From the NCBI RefSeq assembly GCF_035953295.1, contig NZ_CP108370.1, forward strand, positions 6,433,001-6,497,000: a stretch of 64,000 bases of DNA, in the 5' to 3' direction. This document shows, piece by piece, positions 30,920-39,840 of this stretch (position 1 is its first letter; every line of letters starts with the position of its first letter). Under the pieces are notes generated by a model. The model had not been told where the DNA came from, did no database searches, and saw only the letters and a program-made list of their open reading frames with translations. This DNA is from Streptomyces sp. NBC_01335 (GTDB lineage Bacteria > Actinomycetota > Actinomycetes > Streptomycetales > Streptomycetaceae). Position numbers and translations under genes: made by a program.

Positions 30920-31804
30920 CTATGCCGCGAGGCCCAGTCGTTGATGCCGGCGGAGCCTCTCCTGGTACGGCGTGATGCAGCCGATCATCGAGTGGATCCG
31001 CTCCCGGTTGTACTGTTCCGCGATCCAGCGGAAAACGTCCTGTAGAGCCTGCGCCCGGGTTTCCCAGACGGTCGTACCGATCTCTGCTTTCAGGACGGCG
31101 ATGAAGCTCTCCGCGGCGGCGTTGCCGAAGCACGAACAGGTCCGGCCGGTACTCTGCCTCAGATCCAACTCGGCCAAAAATCCCCGGAATTGATGGGACG
31201 TGTATGGCGAGCCGCGATCTGAATGAAAGATCGCGTTGCCAGCCGTGCGACCGCCCGCATGGGCCATCCGAATGGCATCCGCGACCAGCTCGGTGCGCAT
31301 GTGATCCTCCATTGACCAGCCCACGACCTCACGCGTGCACAGGTCGATCACCGTCGCCAGATACAGCCAACCCTCAGCCGTCGGCAGACAGGTGATGTCC
31401 CCGACGAATTTCAGCCCCGGCATCGGCGCAGTGAAGTCCCGCTGAATGGGATCCGGTGCGGGAGGCGCCGTGCGGTCCTGCTTCGTCAGCGACCGCGACT
31501 TCCGTCGCGTTATCCCGACGATCTCACGGTCCCGCGTGATCCGCGCGACGCGTTTGCGGTTCACGATGCACCCAAGGCCGCGCAGCTTCTGAGTGATCCG
31601 GCGGACCCCGTAGGCATCCCGTGAATCAGTGTGGATCTCGCGGATGCGACGGGCCAGACCCTCTTCCTCATCGGCCTTCTCCTGTCGTGCCTCCTTGTTC
31701 TGGTGCCAGGCGTAGTAGCCGGAGCGGTCCCAGCCGAGCACGTCGCACATCCGCTTCACCTTGTGGGCGTTCCGGTGCTCGTCGACGAAACGGAAGCGGA
31801 TCAC
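30920..31804 (-). CDS. IS3-family transposase OrfB
   Basis: A 294-residue integrase-fold transposase. The DDE triad is visible in GDITCLP, HSDRGSPYTS and NAAAESFIAVLK, with the N-terminal HTH_21-type segment YGVRRITQKLRG. It starts at GTG 31804, overlapping the orfA stop (GTGA). In active IS3 elements OrfA and OrfB are joined by frameshifting into OrfAB; here OrfB is intact but OrfA is not. Confidence 0.93.
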   Translation of the reverse strand: MIRFRFVDEHRNAHKVKRMCDVLGWDRSGYYAWHQNKEARQEKADEEEGLARRIREIHTDSRDAYGVRRITQKLRGLGCIVNRKRVARITRDREIVGITRRKSRSLTKQDRTAPPAPDPIQRDFTAPMPGLKFVGDITCLPTAEGWLYLATVIDLCTREVVGWSMEDHMRTELVADAIRMAHAGGRTAGNAIFHSDRGSPYTSHQFRGFLAELDLRQSTGRTCSCFGNAAAESFIAVLKAEIGTTVWETRAQALQDVFRWIAEQYNRERIHSMIGCITPYQERLRRHQRLGLAA

Positions 31805-32125
31805 CGTGTCGTCTCCCGCGCGAAATAGGCGGCGGCCTTCCGGAGGATCTCGTTGTCCTCCTTCAGCCGGGCGTTCTCCCGCCGCAGGCGCTTGAGCTCT
31901 TCCTTCTCGTCAGGGGTCATGCCGGTGCCACCCCCGCCGTCCGCCGCCTGGGCGCGGGTCCGGTCCTCGCGGACCCATTCTGCGCAGGGTTTCCAGATGG
32001 GTGCCCAGGCCGTGGGCGATGTCGGTGAGGGAACGGTCCGGCGAGGAACCCACCAGGTCCACCGCGTCCCGCTTGAACTCTTCGGGGTAGTTCTTCCGCT
32101 TTGCCGCCTTGGAGCACTTCCCCTG
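31801..32125 (-). pseudogene. IS3 orfA, frameshifted and lacking a start
   Basis: Minus-strand sequence reads AKRKNYPEEFKRDAVDLVGS, then THLETLRR, the usual HTH of IS3 OrfA. After LRR an extra A shifts the frame; removing it restores WVREDRTRAQAADGGGGTG followed by the coiled leucine-zipper segment LKRLRRENARLKEDNEILRK up to the stop. No standard start codon lies between an upstream stop and the first conserved residue. Sequencing error could explain the extra base but not the missing start. Confidence 0.75.
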
Positions 32126-32221
32126 GATGGCGAATCATCCAGCGTCCAGGTGTCGGAATTTCGGGGGCCACTCCAAGCGACCGTAACTCCATCGCAGCAG
32201 TCGCCGATGCGGCGGCCCGCG

Positions 32222-32620
32222 TCAGATCTTCTCGGCGGTCACGCGGGGGTGGTCGGTGGTGAGGAGGGTGATGTACACGACGTCGGACGTGAGGATGGTG
32301 ACGCGGCCTGGCTGGGCGAGGGTGGTGGCGCAGAGCATGGCGTCGATGGCGTACTTGTGGCCGTGCAGTCCGGCCGCGCGTAGCAGGGTGGCGGCGGACT
32401 GGGCGAGCGCCTGGCTGACCGGTTCGACCCGCAGCCGGGACAGCGTCCACTTCAGCGCGGCGTCGTTGATCCGGGGGTGGATCACCTCGACGAGCACGGC
32501 CGCCGAGGTGATCACCGGAAGGTCTGCGTCGCGGGCGGCGGTGAGCCACTCGTGTACCTCGCGGTCGCGCTGCACGGCCTTGGCCAGGCCCTCGCTGTCC
32601 AGGATCAGGGCGCCGCTCAC
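32222..32620 (-). CDS. VapC-like PIN-domain ribonuclease toxin
   Basis: A 132-residue PIN protein. The acidic residues expected in the active site are present: Asp in LILDSEG, Glu in VLVEVIHP, Asp in YAIDAML and Asp in LTSDVVYI. GTG at 32620 overlaps the stop of the preceding antitoxin remnant (GTGA), the standard antitoxin-toxin arrangement. VapC toxins cleave tRNA or rRNA. Because its antitoxin has lost its N-terminus and promoter, the toxin is probably silent or expressed only from read-through. Confidence 0.85.
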   Translation of the reverse strand: MSGALILDSEGLAKAVQRDREVHEWLTAARDADLPVITSAAVLVEVIHPRINDAALKWTLSRLRVEPVSQALAQSAATLLRAAGLHGHKYAIDAMLCATTLAQPGRVTILTSDVVYITLLTTDHPRVTAEKI

Positions 32621-32800
32621 GCGGCCGTCCCGGCGTCGGAGGAGGTGCCGCCGGTGAGCTTGGCCCGCTTGGCTGCAACGGCTTCCGGGTCGGCGGGGCC
32701 GTGGGTCTTGTCGAAGTCGGCGATCAGCTCGTCCAGGTTGTCCCGCTCGATCTGCCGCTGCGCGGCCTTCTCCAGGTAAGCGGACACGCCACGCACGAGG
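32617..32800 (-). pseudogene. C-terminal remnant of a VapB-type antitoxin
   Basis: About 60 residues (VSAYLEKAAQRQIERDNLDE to the end) match the helical toxin-binding tail of antitoxins that precede PIN genes. The N-terminal DNA-binding strand is missing. Upstream the sequence changes abruptly into the 5' end of a membrane-protein gene, so a deletion fused the two. Confidence 0.7.
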
Positions 32801-32807
32801 CCACATT

Positions 32808-32987
32808 GGCCAGGACGGCCACGGCCAGCCAGCGCCAGTCGGCTCCCTTCAGCGCCGCCCACAGATGGTCCCGGTCCATACCCCACAGGGTGAAAACCAG
32901 GCTGATGCCCACCGCCACGAACAGCAGCACCTGGATCACCCGGCCGCGCGTGCCGGTGCTCCTCGGCGGGGACTCGGTCGGGGTCAC
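32808..32987 (-). pseudogene. 5' fragment of a flippase-like membrane protein
   Basis: About 60 residues: a Pro/Thr-rich start, then a transmembrane helix (VIQVLLFVAVGISLVFTLW) and DRDHLWAALKGADWRWLAVAV. This resembles the start of UPF0104/lysylphosphatidylglycerol-flippase proteins. GTG at 32987 overlaps the stop of the preceding PEP-type gene (GTGA), so they formed an operon. It breaks off near 32,808. Confidence 0.6.
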
Positions 32988-34105
32988 GCCTCACTCCGTA
33001 ACCTCACGGTGCCGCTGTCGCCGTCCACGGCCAGCATGTCCCCGGTTCCGATCCGCGAGGTCGCGGTCCGCACGCCCATCACTGCCGGGATGCCGTACTC
33101 GCGCGCCACCACCGAGCCGTGGGACAGCGCGCCCCCGACGTCGGCCACCACCGCGCCGGCCCGGGCCGGCAGCGGCGCCCACGCCGGCGTTACCTGGCGT
33201 ACGACGAGGACCTCCCCCTTCTCCAGTGTGCCCGCGTCCGCGAACTCGTGGATCACCCGGGCCCGGCCCGTGTAGCTGCCCGGGCTCACCGCTGATCCGC
33301 TCAGCCCGTCGCCCTTGTCCTGCCCCCGCTCGGCCCCGAACAGCGCCAAGGAGGTGATGTCGGACCCGAAGAGGGTGATGCGCGCGTCGGCGGGGACCAC
33401 ATCGGGCGGGTCGAGCCGCCGCTGCCTCTGGCGCCGCAGTCGGCGTTCACGGACCAGTGCGCGCCACCGCGGGTCGTCCGCATCGGCGTTCACCCAGCCG
33501 CTCAGCTCCTCCCCGGTCAGGTAGAACACGTCGTCTTCGACGTCGAGCAGGCCGGCGAGGACCAGTCGGCGGCCCAGTTCGAGATAGCCGGCCCGCATCA
33601 ACGGCCAGCCGAGCGTGAAGGAGTGCAGGGCCTCGTCCCGTACTCCGCTCCAGTGGTACGCCCACCGGTGGACCCCGCGCCGTAGTCGGCCGACCGGCCC
33701 GCGTCCGAGCCGGGGTGCCGGGGCGCCGCCAGGGCTCGATGCCGGTGCCAGGGCACTCGGTTCGCCGCCGTCGCGGCGGCCCGCGATCACCGAGCGGAGC
33801 ACGGAAGGATCGTCGATCGCGGTGGGTTCGGCCGGGTCGAGGCTGTACACCAGGTGGCCGAAGCACCGCAGGTACTCCTGCAGCAGTCGTTCCTCGTCCT
33901 CCGGGGTGGCCGCGGCGACCCGGTCCAGGGCACGGTCGGCCTGGTGGGTGAGCCGGTCCTCGCCCACGAGCAGGGGTCCGGCCGTGAGCCCGGCGGTGTG
34001 CCGGCCGCCGCGCGCCAGAACCACCCCCAGCAGCCACTCGCTGGTGTTCCAGTGCCAGGCGAGGCCGCCGATCACCGCCCAGTAGCGGGCGCTCAGTTCG
34101 CGGCG
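32984..34105 (-). pseudogene. C-terminal part of a PEP-utilising enzyme
   Basis: About 370 residues remain. The end has the swivelling phosphohistidine domain of PEP-utilising enzymes: VVRQVTPAWAPLP, AVVADVGGALSHGSVVAREY (His in the catalytic loop) and GIPAVMGV. The preceding part fits the family's middle region. The ATP-grasp N-terminal domain is absent; the in-frame extension beyond about 34,105 is the antisense of a PAP2 gene fragment. Likely a non-functional remnant of a PEP synthase/rifampicin phosphotransferase-like protein. Confidence 0.7.
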
Positions 34106-34440
34106 GAGACGGCGCTCGAAGCGCTGGTGCGGCGGCCGATGCCGCCGCCGGTCGACGGCACGGTCCCCGCTCCCGGGTACAGCTTCCCGTCCGGGCACAT
34201 GGCCTCCGCGACGCTGATCCTCATGGTGCTCCTGGTCGTGCTGCGTACCGGCACGCCGCCGTGGTGGCTGTGCCTGTGCCTGGGCTCGACCTTCGTGGCG
34301 GCTGTCGGCGTCTCCCGCGTGCTGGCGGACGCCCACCACGCCGCCGACGTCGTGGGCGGCGTCATGCTGGGGCTCGTGGTCGGCTTCGCGGTCGCCTGGC
34401 GCGCGTCGACGTCCGCTCCCCGGACACCTCCGGAAAGGAA
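34105..34440 (+). pseudogene. C-terminal PAP2-family phosphatase remnant
   Basis: The plus strand encodes YSFPSGHMASATLI and VSRVLADAHHAADVVGG, the second and third signature motifs of membrane PAP2 lipid phosphatases, with hydrophobic helices between them. The N-terminal half is missing, as the sequence abuts the PEP-enzyme remnant back to back near 34,105. The reading frame runs on without its own stop. Confidence 0.7.
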
Positions 34441-34442
34441 AC

Positions 34443-35373
34443 ATGGTGAACGGTTTGGCACGCCTGGCGTCTACCCCGCTGGGGAAGGCGGCGGGCATCA
34501 CGCGGGACTATGTGCTGCGGATGTACTACGTCGTGGACGAGGTGCCGCGCGCCGGCAGCGCTTACGTCTCACGCCCGTGCTGCTCGGCGTCGAGTCCTGG
34601 TCTACCGCGTCGACTCCGTGGCCGAACGCAACTCGTCGGTGGACTTCGACGCCGAGCGCAACAACGACTACGAGGCGTTCCATACGTACAAGAAGGCCTT
34701 CGAGAAGGTGCTGCGGGTCCTGGGGGCATGGAACGAGGACGTGGCCTTCCTGGTCGACGAGGCGGAACGGTTCATCCGCTTGGAGAACGCCACCACGTCG
34801 CGCGGCACCGTCACCCGTCAGGACGCCCTGGCCCTGGTCGAACTGCGACCCACCGACGTACGCCTGCTGCGACCCATGACCTTCGCCCTGCGCGGACGGT
34901 CGATGGACGCCGCGACCAGAGACCTGCTCTGGCCGGTGGAAGTGCTGGCGGACATAGCGAACGACCTCGGGCATTACGAACAGGACGTCGCCTCGGGCAC
35001 CTTGAACGTCTACGCCGCCTTCGTGGAGCTCTTCGGCGACGCGGCCGCCGCGGAGCTGCGCCGCGAGGTCGACCGGTATGAGTCGATGTTCTTGGACCGC
35101 CTCTCCGCACTGCCACCCGCGGGGCGTGCACGGGTCGCGCAGGTCTGCCGACGCCGCTATACGGCGGCCGTGCGGCCGTACCCCCGGGTGATCACCCAGC
35201 CGCCGGCCCCCGCGTCCCCTTCCCGGCCCGCTGGCACAAGCTCGCGCAAAAAGGCCGCCATCGGCGCAGCCCTTGCCGTCGGTGCGCTCGCAGCAGCGGC
35301 GTACGGGCGTGGACAGTCCCGACTGTTGGTCCTCTCCCCAATGCTTCGCAAGATGCTAGGACACACATCATGA
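34443..35373 (+). pseudogene. Frameshifted gene of unknown function
   Basis: ATG 34443 has a good GGAAAGGA site and encodes MVNGLARLASTPLGKAAGIT...VVDEVP. Coding character then moves to other frames (LTPVLLGVES, then VYRVDSVAERNSS) and continues to a stop at 35373. At least two frame changes therefore lie between about 34,550 and 34,620. The larger C-terminal part (about 250 residues) is mostly helical and ends in an alanine-rich hydrophobic helix. No family was recognised. An alternative is a shorter intact gene starting within the last frame. Confidence 0.5.
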
Positions 35374-36922
35374 GCAGCGCGATGCGCCGGTCCCGGTCAT
35401 GTTGAACCCGCTCTCCGACGGGTGTCGGCGTGCTCCTGGCCACGGAAGTATCGCGAAAGCGGTGTTCACCACTCGGTTGGCGTAGAGGTACTTCCCAGCC
35501 AAGATCACCTACACCAGATGACGGGACGCCAACACCGTGAGGCCCTGCCCTCCGAGCCTCACCGGCTTCCCGGACCCACAGGTGCTGAATGGACGCCGCG
35601 CGGACTTCGCAGCCGGCCCTCGCCCGGCTCTTGTCGCGCGCCCGGACACAGGCAGGAAGCGTCAGCGCGCTGCATATTCCGCCCACTCTGCACGTAACGC
35701 ACACCGGCGGCCTGTCCGATTTGAGCCTCACGGGCCGCTGACCCGTGACTTTCTTTCACTTGTTTTTGCTGGATCTCTTTTCGATGACGCACCATGTGGA
35801 GTGCGTGGCGATCCTCGAACCCATCGCAAAGGGCGTCTGACCTGCAGGTTTGGGTGGTGTGCGTTATGTGCACTGTGGGCGTTACGGGCGATATCTTGAC
35901 GCTGAAATGACGCTCGCCGAGGCATCGTGACGCTCATTTGACGCTCGTTCTGATGGGCCGTCAGGTATGTTGTCCCGCTGGTCAGGTGGCCTCCTGGCTG
36001 TGCGGGTGTGGCAAGGTGCCGGGGGATTAGTGTGCCGAGCGGTCCCAATCAGCCGCCTGGGCGGAGTGCCAGTAGGTTCTTCGTCTGATGGGGATACACG
36101 CCCCGCATGACCCCTGACCAGCGGAAACGGCCGCTGTGCGGCCAAACTGTAGGCGGCTGGTCCGCGTATGGCTCGGATCTTGGCCGGCACGGAGTGCACC
36201 CCGAACCGCCGGCCCGTAGCGGCGGCGAGCTGGCGGGTTGCTTCGGGACCGGCTTGGCGCCGCGTCGGCGGGCAGTACGGCAAGGGCCGGGACGACAGCC
36301 TCCCGCGCAGCGGAACGCCCCCGCGCCGGCGTGGACTCCTGGAGGTCCTTGACCCCCGACAGCGCGGGCGGAACACTCCGCGTCGGCGGGGAGGACCCGG
36401 AGCGGTGCCTATTTTGGGCACGCGGTGCTCATTTTGAAGCACCGACCCCTCGCGTTTCCGTAGGCCAGAGGCCATTTTCAGGAACCTTCTACTCCTCCTC
36501 CCAGGGCCTGCTCGCGGACGGCCGCCAGCAGGTCTCGCGGAGCTGGTCTCACTGATGGAGGAGGAGAGCCTGGCGGATCAAAAGACGACGGCCACCCCCC
36601 GCAGGACGGCCGATCGATCGCGACGCCCACTGCGGGATCCGGCACGAAAAATGGAGACCCGCACAGAAGGCAGGGGCGAGCAGCCCGGCACCTCATCCCT
36701 GTACGGGCCTCACTGCACTCCTGACGGCTTGCCAGGTGACCTCCGGGCCCCCCTCCGGCCGCCGGAATCCCTGGCAGGCCCGCCGAAGGGCACACAACGA
36801 TCCCCTCCATGGGGCTCACGCCGGACACCCCAACCCGCCATCACCGGCCCCGGGCAGCCGGTCGCTCGGCAGTCGGAACCCGCTTCGCGGGAGACCGAAC
36901 ACGAACAGGCCACGAACGCCCG
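35374..36922. other. 1.5-kb gene-free region
   Basis: Open frames here are short, mutually overlapping and without ribosome sites or recognisable motifs. The only structure noted is the repeat cluster at 35,658-35,945. The longest plus-strand ORF (36,555-37,109) is mainly antisense to the DUF3800 gene and is not credible. Confidence 0.5.
35658..35945. repeat. Repeat cluster with inverted 25-mers and TGACGCT motifs
   Basis: Two imperfect 25-base inverted repeats (35681-35705 and 35856-35880, about 22 matches) flank 150 bases. TGACGCT occurs at 35897, 35908, 35928 and 35939 (steps of 11, 20 and 11), with an inverse copy at 35658. GCGTTAYG occurs at 35861 and in GGGCGTTACGG at about 35879. The arrangement resembles a recombination, replication or operator site, but no function is assigned. 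Confidence 0.6.
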
Positions 36923-37909
36923 TCAGCCCTCCGGGTTCGGCGGCCAGACCCCCCAGAGCGACCACGCGTCGACCACGGGGCCAAGCTCTTCGGCGAACCG
37001 GTCTCTGCCGCCGACAGCCAGCCAGGTAGCCCACTGGCGCACGGCACCCGCCGTCCAGTCAGCGATCTGGAACTGCGGGTGGTCGAGGCTGTCCGCGAAT
37101 GAGATGTGACTTGCCGCCTGCCTGTTGAATTTCCCTGGCCGGGCGACGTCGGGGAGCAGGTGCACGCTGCTCAGGTTTGCCGAGTGGCGATCGATTACCT
37201 TGGAGTCGTCGTGAACGAGACGGAAATCCCCGAGGTCTTCTCGGAACCCGGCGGCGATGACGTAGAGCGTCGGAACGGCAGGGTCGAGCGAATCGTCCCT
37301 GTCCTCCCGGCTGGTTGCGTCGGCTACGGAACGGCAGTGCTCCAGAAGCTCGAGCCATTGCGACAGCTCCTCGCTCTGCACTGAGACCGACTTTCGGTGT
37401 TCGGCAATGGAGGCGAACAGGTTGTCGGTGCTGGTCTGTCGTCTCATCCAACCGACGAACGCTTCCTGCATCTTCTTGTGACTGGCCTCAAATCCCGTGG
37501 TCACCCCGATGAGATGCAACATTCCGGCCAGTTGCAGTGCCCCGTTCTCGTAGAGATTGAGTCCGTCCCGGTGGGCCAGAGGTTCCACGAGGATGTCGAC
37601 CATCTTGGTGGCGACCATGAACCCCTTGTGCGCGTAGCTGACCCGAACGCTTCCCTCCGGGAGCTGCGCGAACGCCCGCATCAGGGCCTTCCGGCCGCCC
37701 GAGGAGCGCACCAGCGAGGTGTACTTTGGCTCCTTCTGGGAGGGCGGTATCTGGGCCCTGATTTCGTCCACGATGGACGCGGCCAGGTCGTCGGGCAGGT
37801 GCACTCCGGCCACGCTGAATACGGGCTGGTTCGGGTCGAGGAGGTTCTGCCCGGAGTTCATTGACTCGTCCGCGTAGACGACGGGGAGCGAGGCGATGTG
37901 CGCTTCCAT
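36923..37909 (-). CDS. DUF3800-domain protein
   Basis: A 328-residue protein starting MEAHIASLPVVYADES. The early YADES segment, the later acidic VHDDSK and the overall layout match DUF3800 proteins, which have an RNase H-like fold with conserved acidic residues and are common in prophages and defence islands. The ATG at 37909 is preferred because 54 extra in-frame residues upstream look non-coding, although the ribosome site is weak (CAGGA). It stands alone. Its activity is unknown; a nuclease role is only suggested by the fold. Confidence 0.8.
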   Translation of the reverse strand: MEAHIASLPVVYADESMNSGQNLLDPNQPVFSVAGVHLPDDLAASIVDEIRAQIPPSQKEPKYTSLVRSSGGRKALMRAFAQLPEGSVRVSYAHKGFMVATKMVDILVEPLAHRDGLNLYENGALQLAGMLHLIGVTTGFEASHKKMQEAFVGWMRRQTSTDNLFASIAEHRKSVSVQSEELSQWLELLEHCRSVADATSREDRDDSLDPAVPTLYVIAAGFREDLGDFRLVHDDSKVIDRHSANLSSVHLLPDVARPGKFNRQAASHISFADSLDHPQFQIADWTAGAVRQWATWLAVGGRDRFAEELGPVVDAWSLWGVWPPNPEG

Positions 37910-38333
37910 TCCTGGAGCGTGCCGGACGCGACCCGGACGGTCTACCGGTTTCGGGTCACTTCCGTGCCCGGATACACCGCGGCCCCCGGCCGGTGGGGGG
38001 AACCGGCCGGGGGCAGCCGAGGCGAAGACCTCAACGAAGACAGGGCGGATGCCTGACATGAAAAACAGCACCCGCGGGCCGTGCGCCGTGTGCAGAAATC
38101 ACACGCGGCATTCGTTGCGGTCGGAAGACCCTGTAGCAGTAACTCCAGCAGTGCGCGGGTACCGGGGACCATCTCCCCGGGGCACCGCCCCGGTTGTCGA
38201 ACAACCGGTGGCGAAGAAATCAAAGAGCTCGTAACACGATTATGCGGCTCAATCCCAGTAGTCGTGTCGTGGTGGAGCGTGGGAGCGTGGCCCTGGATCG
38301 TGGGCGATGACCTGTGTGAGGAAGAGCGACTGG
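37910..38333. other. Gap with a doubtful small ORF and hairpins
   Basis: A 61-residue ORF (38,049-38,234) with a PCAVCRNH Cys pair could be coding but has a poor ribosome site. Two perfect hairpins are present: CCGGGGA/TCCCCGG (38,162-38,180) and CCGGTTGT/ACAACCGG with a 3-base loop (38,190-38,208). An IS5-type terminal repeat follows at 38,225. Confidence 0.4.
38225..38240 (+). repeat. Outer IS5-type terminal inverted repeat
   Basis: GAGCTCGTAACACGAT is the exact inverse of the IS5 right end at 41,512-41,527. It is closer to that end than the element's own left end at 38,741 is. With the right end it brackets the Imm1-type gene and the IS5 transposase. Confidence 0.7.
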
Positions 38334-38735
38334 ATGAGCGTGGTGTGGGCGGCGACTTCGCCGGAGTCGGGACTGTTCCATCTGGTTGAAAGACGTTCAG
38401 AGGTGAAGGACCTGTCAGACCGCTTCAGCGACCTGCGTTCTCGTGGTGAGGGGTTCGTTGAGGTTCGGTCGCCGAACAGGGAGTTCCCTGTGTTGACCCT
38501 GGCGTTCCGGGGTGATCACGCTGTCGTCCACCTGATGAGTGACACCGAGCGGATGTCTCTGCTCGTAGGGGACGGCACCGTGCCCTCGGGTGCCGAGGTT
38601 GAAGTCCCGATCATGGACGGCCTCGCCGCGTTCACGGGCGACTTTGTCCTGGATGTTGATCGGGCGTGGGACCTGGTGCACGACTTCGCCCAGACTCGGG
38701 CGGCTGGCCCTCTGGGTGAGTGGTGTGTGCTGTAG
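38334..38735 (+). CDS. Imm1-type immunity protein (orphan)
   Basis: A 133-residue protein ending AWDLVHDFAQTRAAGPLGEWC, with FPVLTLAFRGDHAVVHLMSD in the middle. This is the pattern of Imm1-family immunity proteins, which neutralise polymorphic (contact-dependent or secreted) toxins. No toxin gene is adjacent. ATG 38334 follows GAGGAAG; ATG 38307 is an alternative giving 142 residues. It lies between an outer IS5-like end (38,225) and the IS5 left end (38,741), so it may have arrived or spread with the element. The family call is moderate. Confidence 0.65.
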   Translation: MSVVWAATSPESGLFHLVERRSEVKDLSDRFSDLRSRGEGFVEVRSPNREFPVLTLAFRGDHAVVHLMSDTERMSLLVGDGTVPSGAEVEVPIMDGLAAFTGDFVLDVDRAWDLVHDFAQTRAAGPLGEWCVL

Positions 38736-38754
38736 CCAAAAGCTCGTGGCGCGA

Positions 38755-39322
38755 TCATGATCGGGCCTTCTTGAGGCGTCTCCAGCAGATCAGGCTGCAG
38801 GCCAAAGAGACGAAGGCGTAGTGGAGTTCGGTGCGGCGTTTCCAGCGGACGGCGAGTCGTTTGAAGTGATGGAGAAGGGCGAAGGTCTGCTCGACGACGT
38901 ATCGGAGCTTGCCCAGGCCCTTGATGTTCGGCGATCCCTTGCGGGAGATGACGGGCAGGATCCGGCGGTGACGCAGCTCGTCACGGTTGGGGTTGGAGTC
39001 GTAGCCCTTGTCGCCGAGGAGGGCTTTGGGTCGTCGGCGGGGCCGGCCGGGGCGGCCCGCGACAGGTGGGATGCCGTCGACCAGGGCGAGGGTCTGGGTG
39101 ACGTCGTTGACGTTCGCCGCGGTGGTAATGACCTTGAGTGGGGTGCCGCGTCCGTCGCGGATCAAGTGGTGTTTGCTGCCCGTCTTCCGCCGGTCGACCG
39201 GCGACGGACCGGTGTCGGGCCCCCCTTTTTCGCGCGGATGTGGGAGCCATCCACGCACGCGCGCGACCAGTCGAGTTCGCCGGCCGCGTTCAGCTTGGCG
39301 AGCAGGACCCGGTGCAACCGAT
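38755..39322 (-). pseudogene. IS5-family transposase, 3' part
   Basis: From the insertion point this encodes DRLHRVLLAKLNAAGELDW and RACVDGSHIRAKKGG (first catalytic Asp), then in the -1 frame DTGPSPVDRRKTGSKHH, LLGDKGYDS (second Asp) and VVEQTFALLHHFKRLAVRW (Glu) to the stop. The two frames meet at the run AAAAAGGGGGG, containing the slippery A-AAG-GGG, so a programmed -1 frameshift (as in IS427-type members) is plausible. A simple one-base deletion is the alternative. Confidence 0.8.
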
Positions 39323-39360
39323 CGAAAACCCCGAGCAATAGTCAAGACTTGTGGATCAAG

Positions 39361-39840
39361 TCAGCCTGATTTCTTGAGGTGATGGAGTCGGTGCTGGGCC
39401 GCCTTGCGGACTCGGCGGGTCCTCCCGCGTTCTGCGAGTAGTCGCAGGACGTCGGGTGCGGTGACGATCTGTGTGGTCACGGCTGTGCGCTGGAGCCAGT
39501 CGGAGGCGTCGGTAAGCTCCTCGGCGGCCCACGGTTCGCCCAGAGCGAGGGTCCTGAGCAGGCACCATTCGAGGAGTCGGGTGGTGAGGAAGTCGTGCTG
39601 GTCGATCACCCTGGACATGGCCTGGGCCCATGCCGTGAATGCCGGGTCGGTGAGAAGTTCGGTGGCCCGGCGGTCCATGTGTCGGCTCACCGCGCTGGCG
39701 GCCATGGTGGTGTCCTCGTCGCGGAGAACAGCAGCCAGCAGGTCGGCTTCGTCCGCCGCGGCGACGGTCTGCAGGGCCTGCATGTAGTGGGTGAATCGCC
39801 GGTGCTCGGCGGGCTCGTCGCTTTGGTGCCGGCTGTTCAT
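39361..39840 (-). CDS. Accessory protein of IS256-type element, copy 1
   Basis: A 159-residue protein (MNSRHQSDEPAEHRRFTHYM...) whose ATG overlaps the transposase stop in ATGA. It looks all-helical, acidic in the first half and ending in a very basic tail (GRTRRVRKAAQHRLHHLKK). The unbroken frame and the tight overlap in both copies argue that it is translated. Typical IS256 elements encode only a transposase, so this may be a transposition cofactor or a passenger. No family recognised. Confidence 0.6.
   Translation of the reverse strand: MNSRHQSDEPAEHRRFTHYMQALQTVAAADEADLLAAVLRDEDTTMAASAVSRHMDRRATELLTDPAFTAWAQAMSRVIDQHDFLTTRLLEWCLLRTLALGEPWAAEELTDASDWLQRTAVTTQIVTAPDVLRLLAERGRTRRVRKAAQHRLHHLKKSG

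Larger units (their letters stand above)
30892..32170 (-). mobile_element. IS3-family insertion sequence (damaged)
   Basis: About 1.28 kb with orfA and orfB on the minus strand. The left end reads TGACCCATCAGGTCCCGACA and the right end is its rough inverse (about 15 of 25 positions match, ending in CA at 32170). These are the TG...CA ends expected of the family. No target duplication is evident, and orfA is broken, so the copy is probably immobile on its own. Confidence 0.7.

Noticed and set aside
28560..31133. 857-residue minus-strand ORF opposite the ABC exporter
   Set aside because: Shadow of the exporter genes running into the IS; no coherent protein.
35374..36922. CRISPR array in the gene-free region
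   Set aside because: The repeats are 7-8 bases with 11-20-base steps, without spacers of regular length or cas genes.
36555..37109. 184-residue plus-strand ORF with a start near 36,555
   Set aside because: Low-complexity, mostly antisense to the DUF3800 gene; no ribosome site of note.
38049..38234. 61-residue ORF with a CxxC pair
   Set aside because: Poor ribosome site, contains two perfect hairpins and its stop lies in an IS end; mentioned only in the gap entry.
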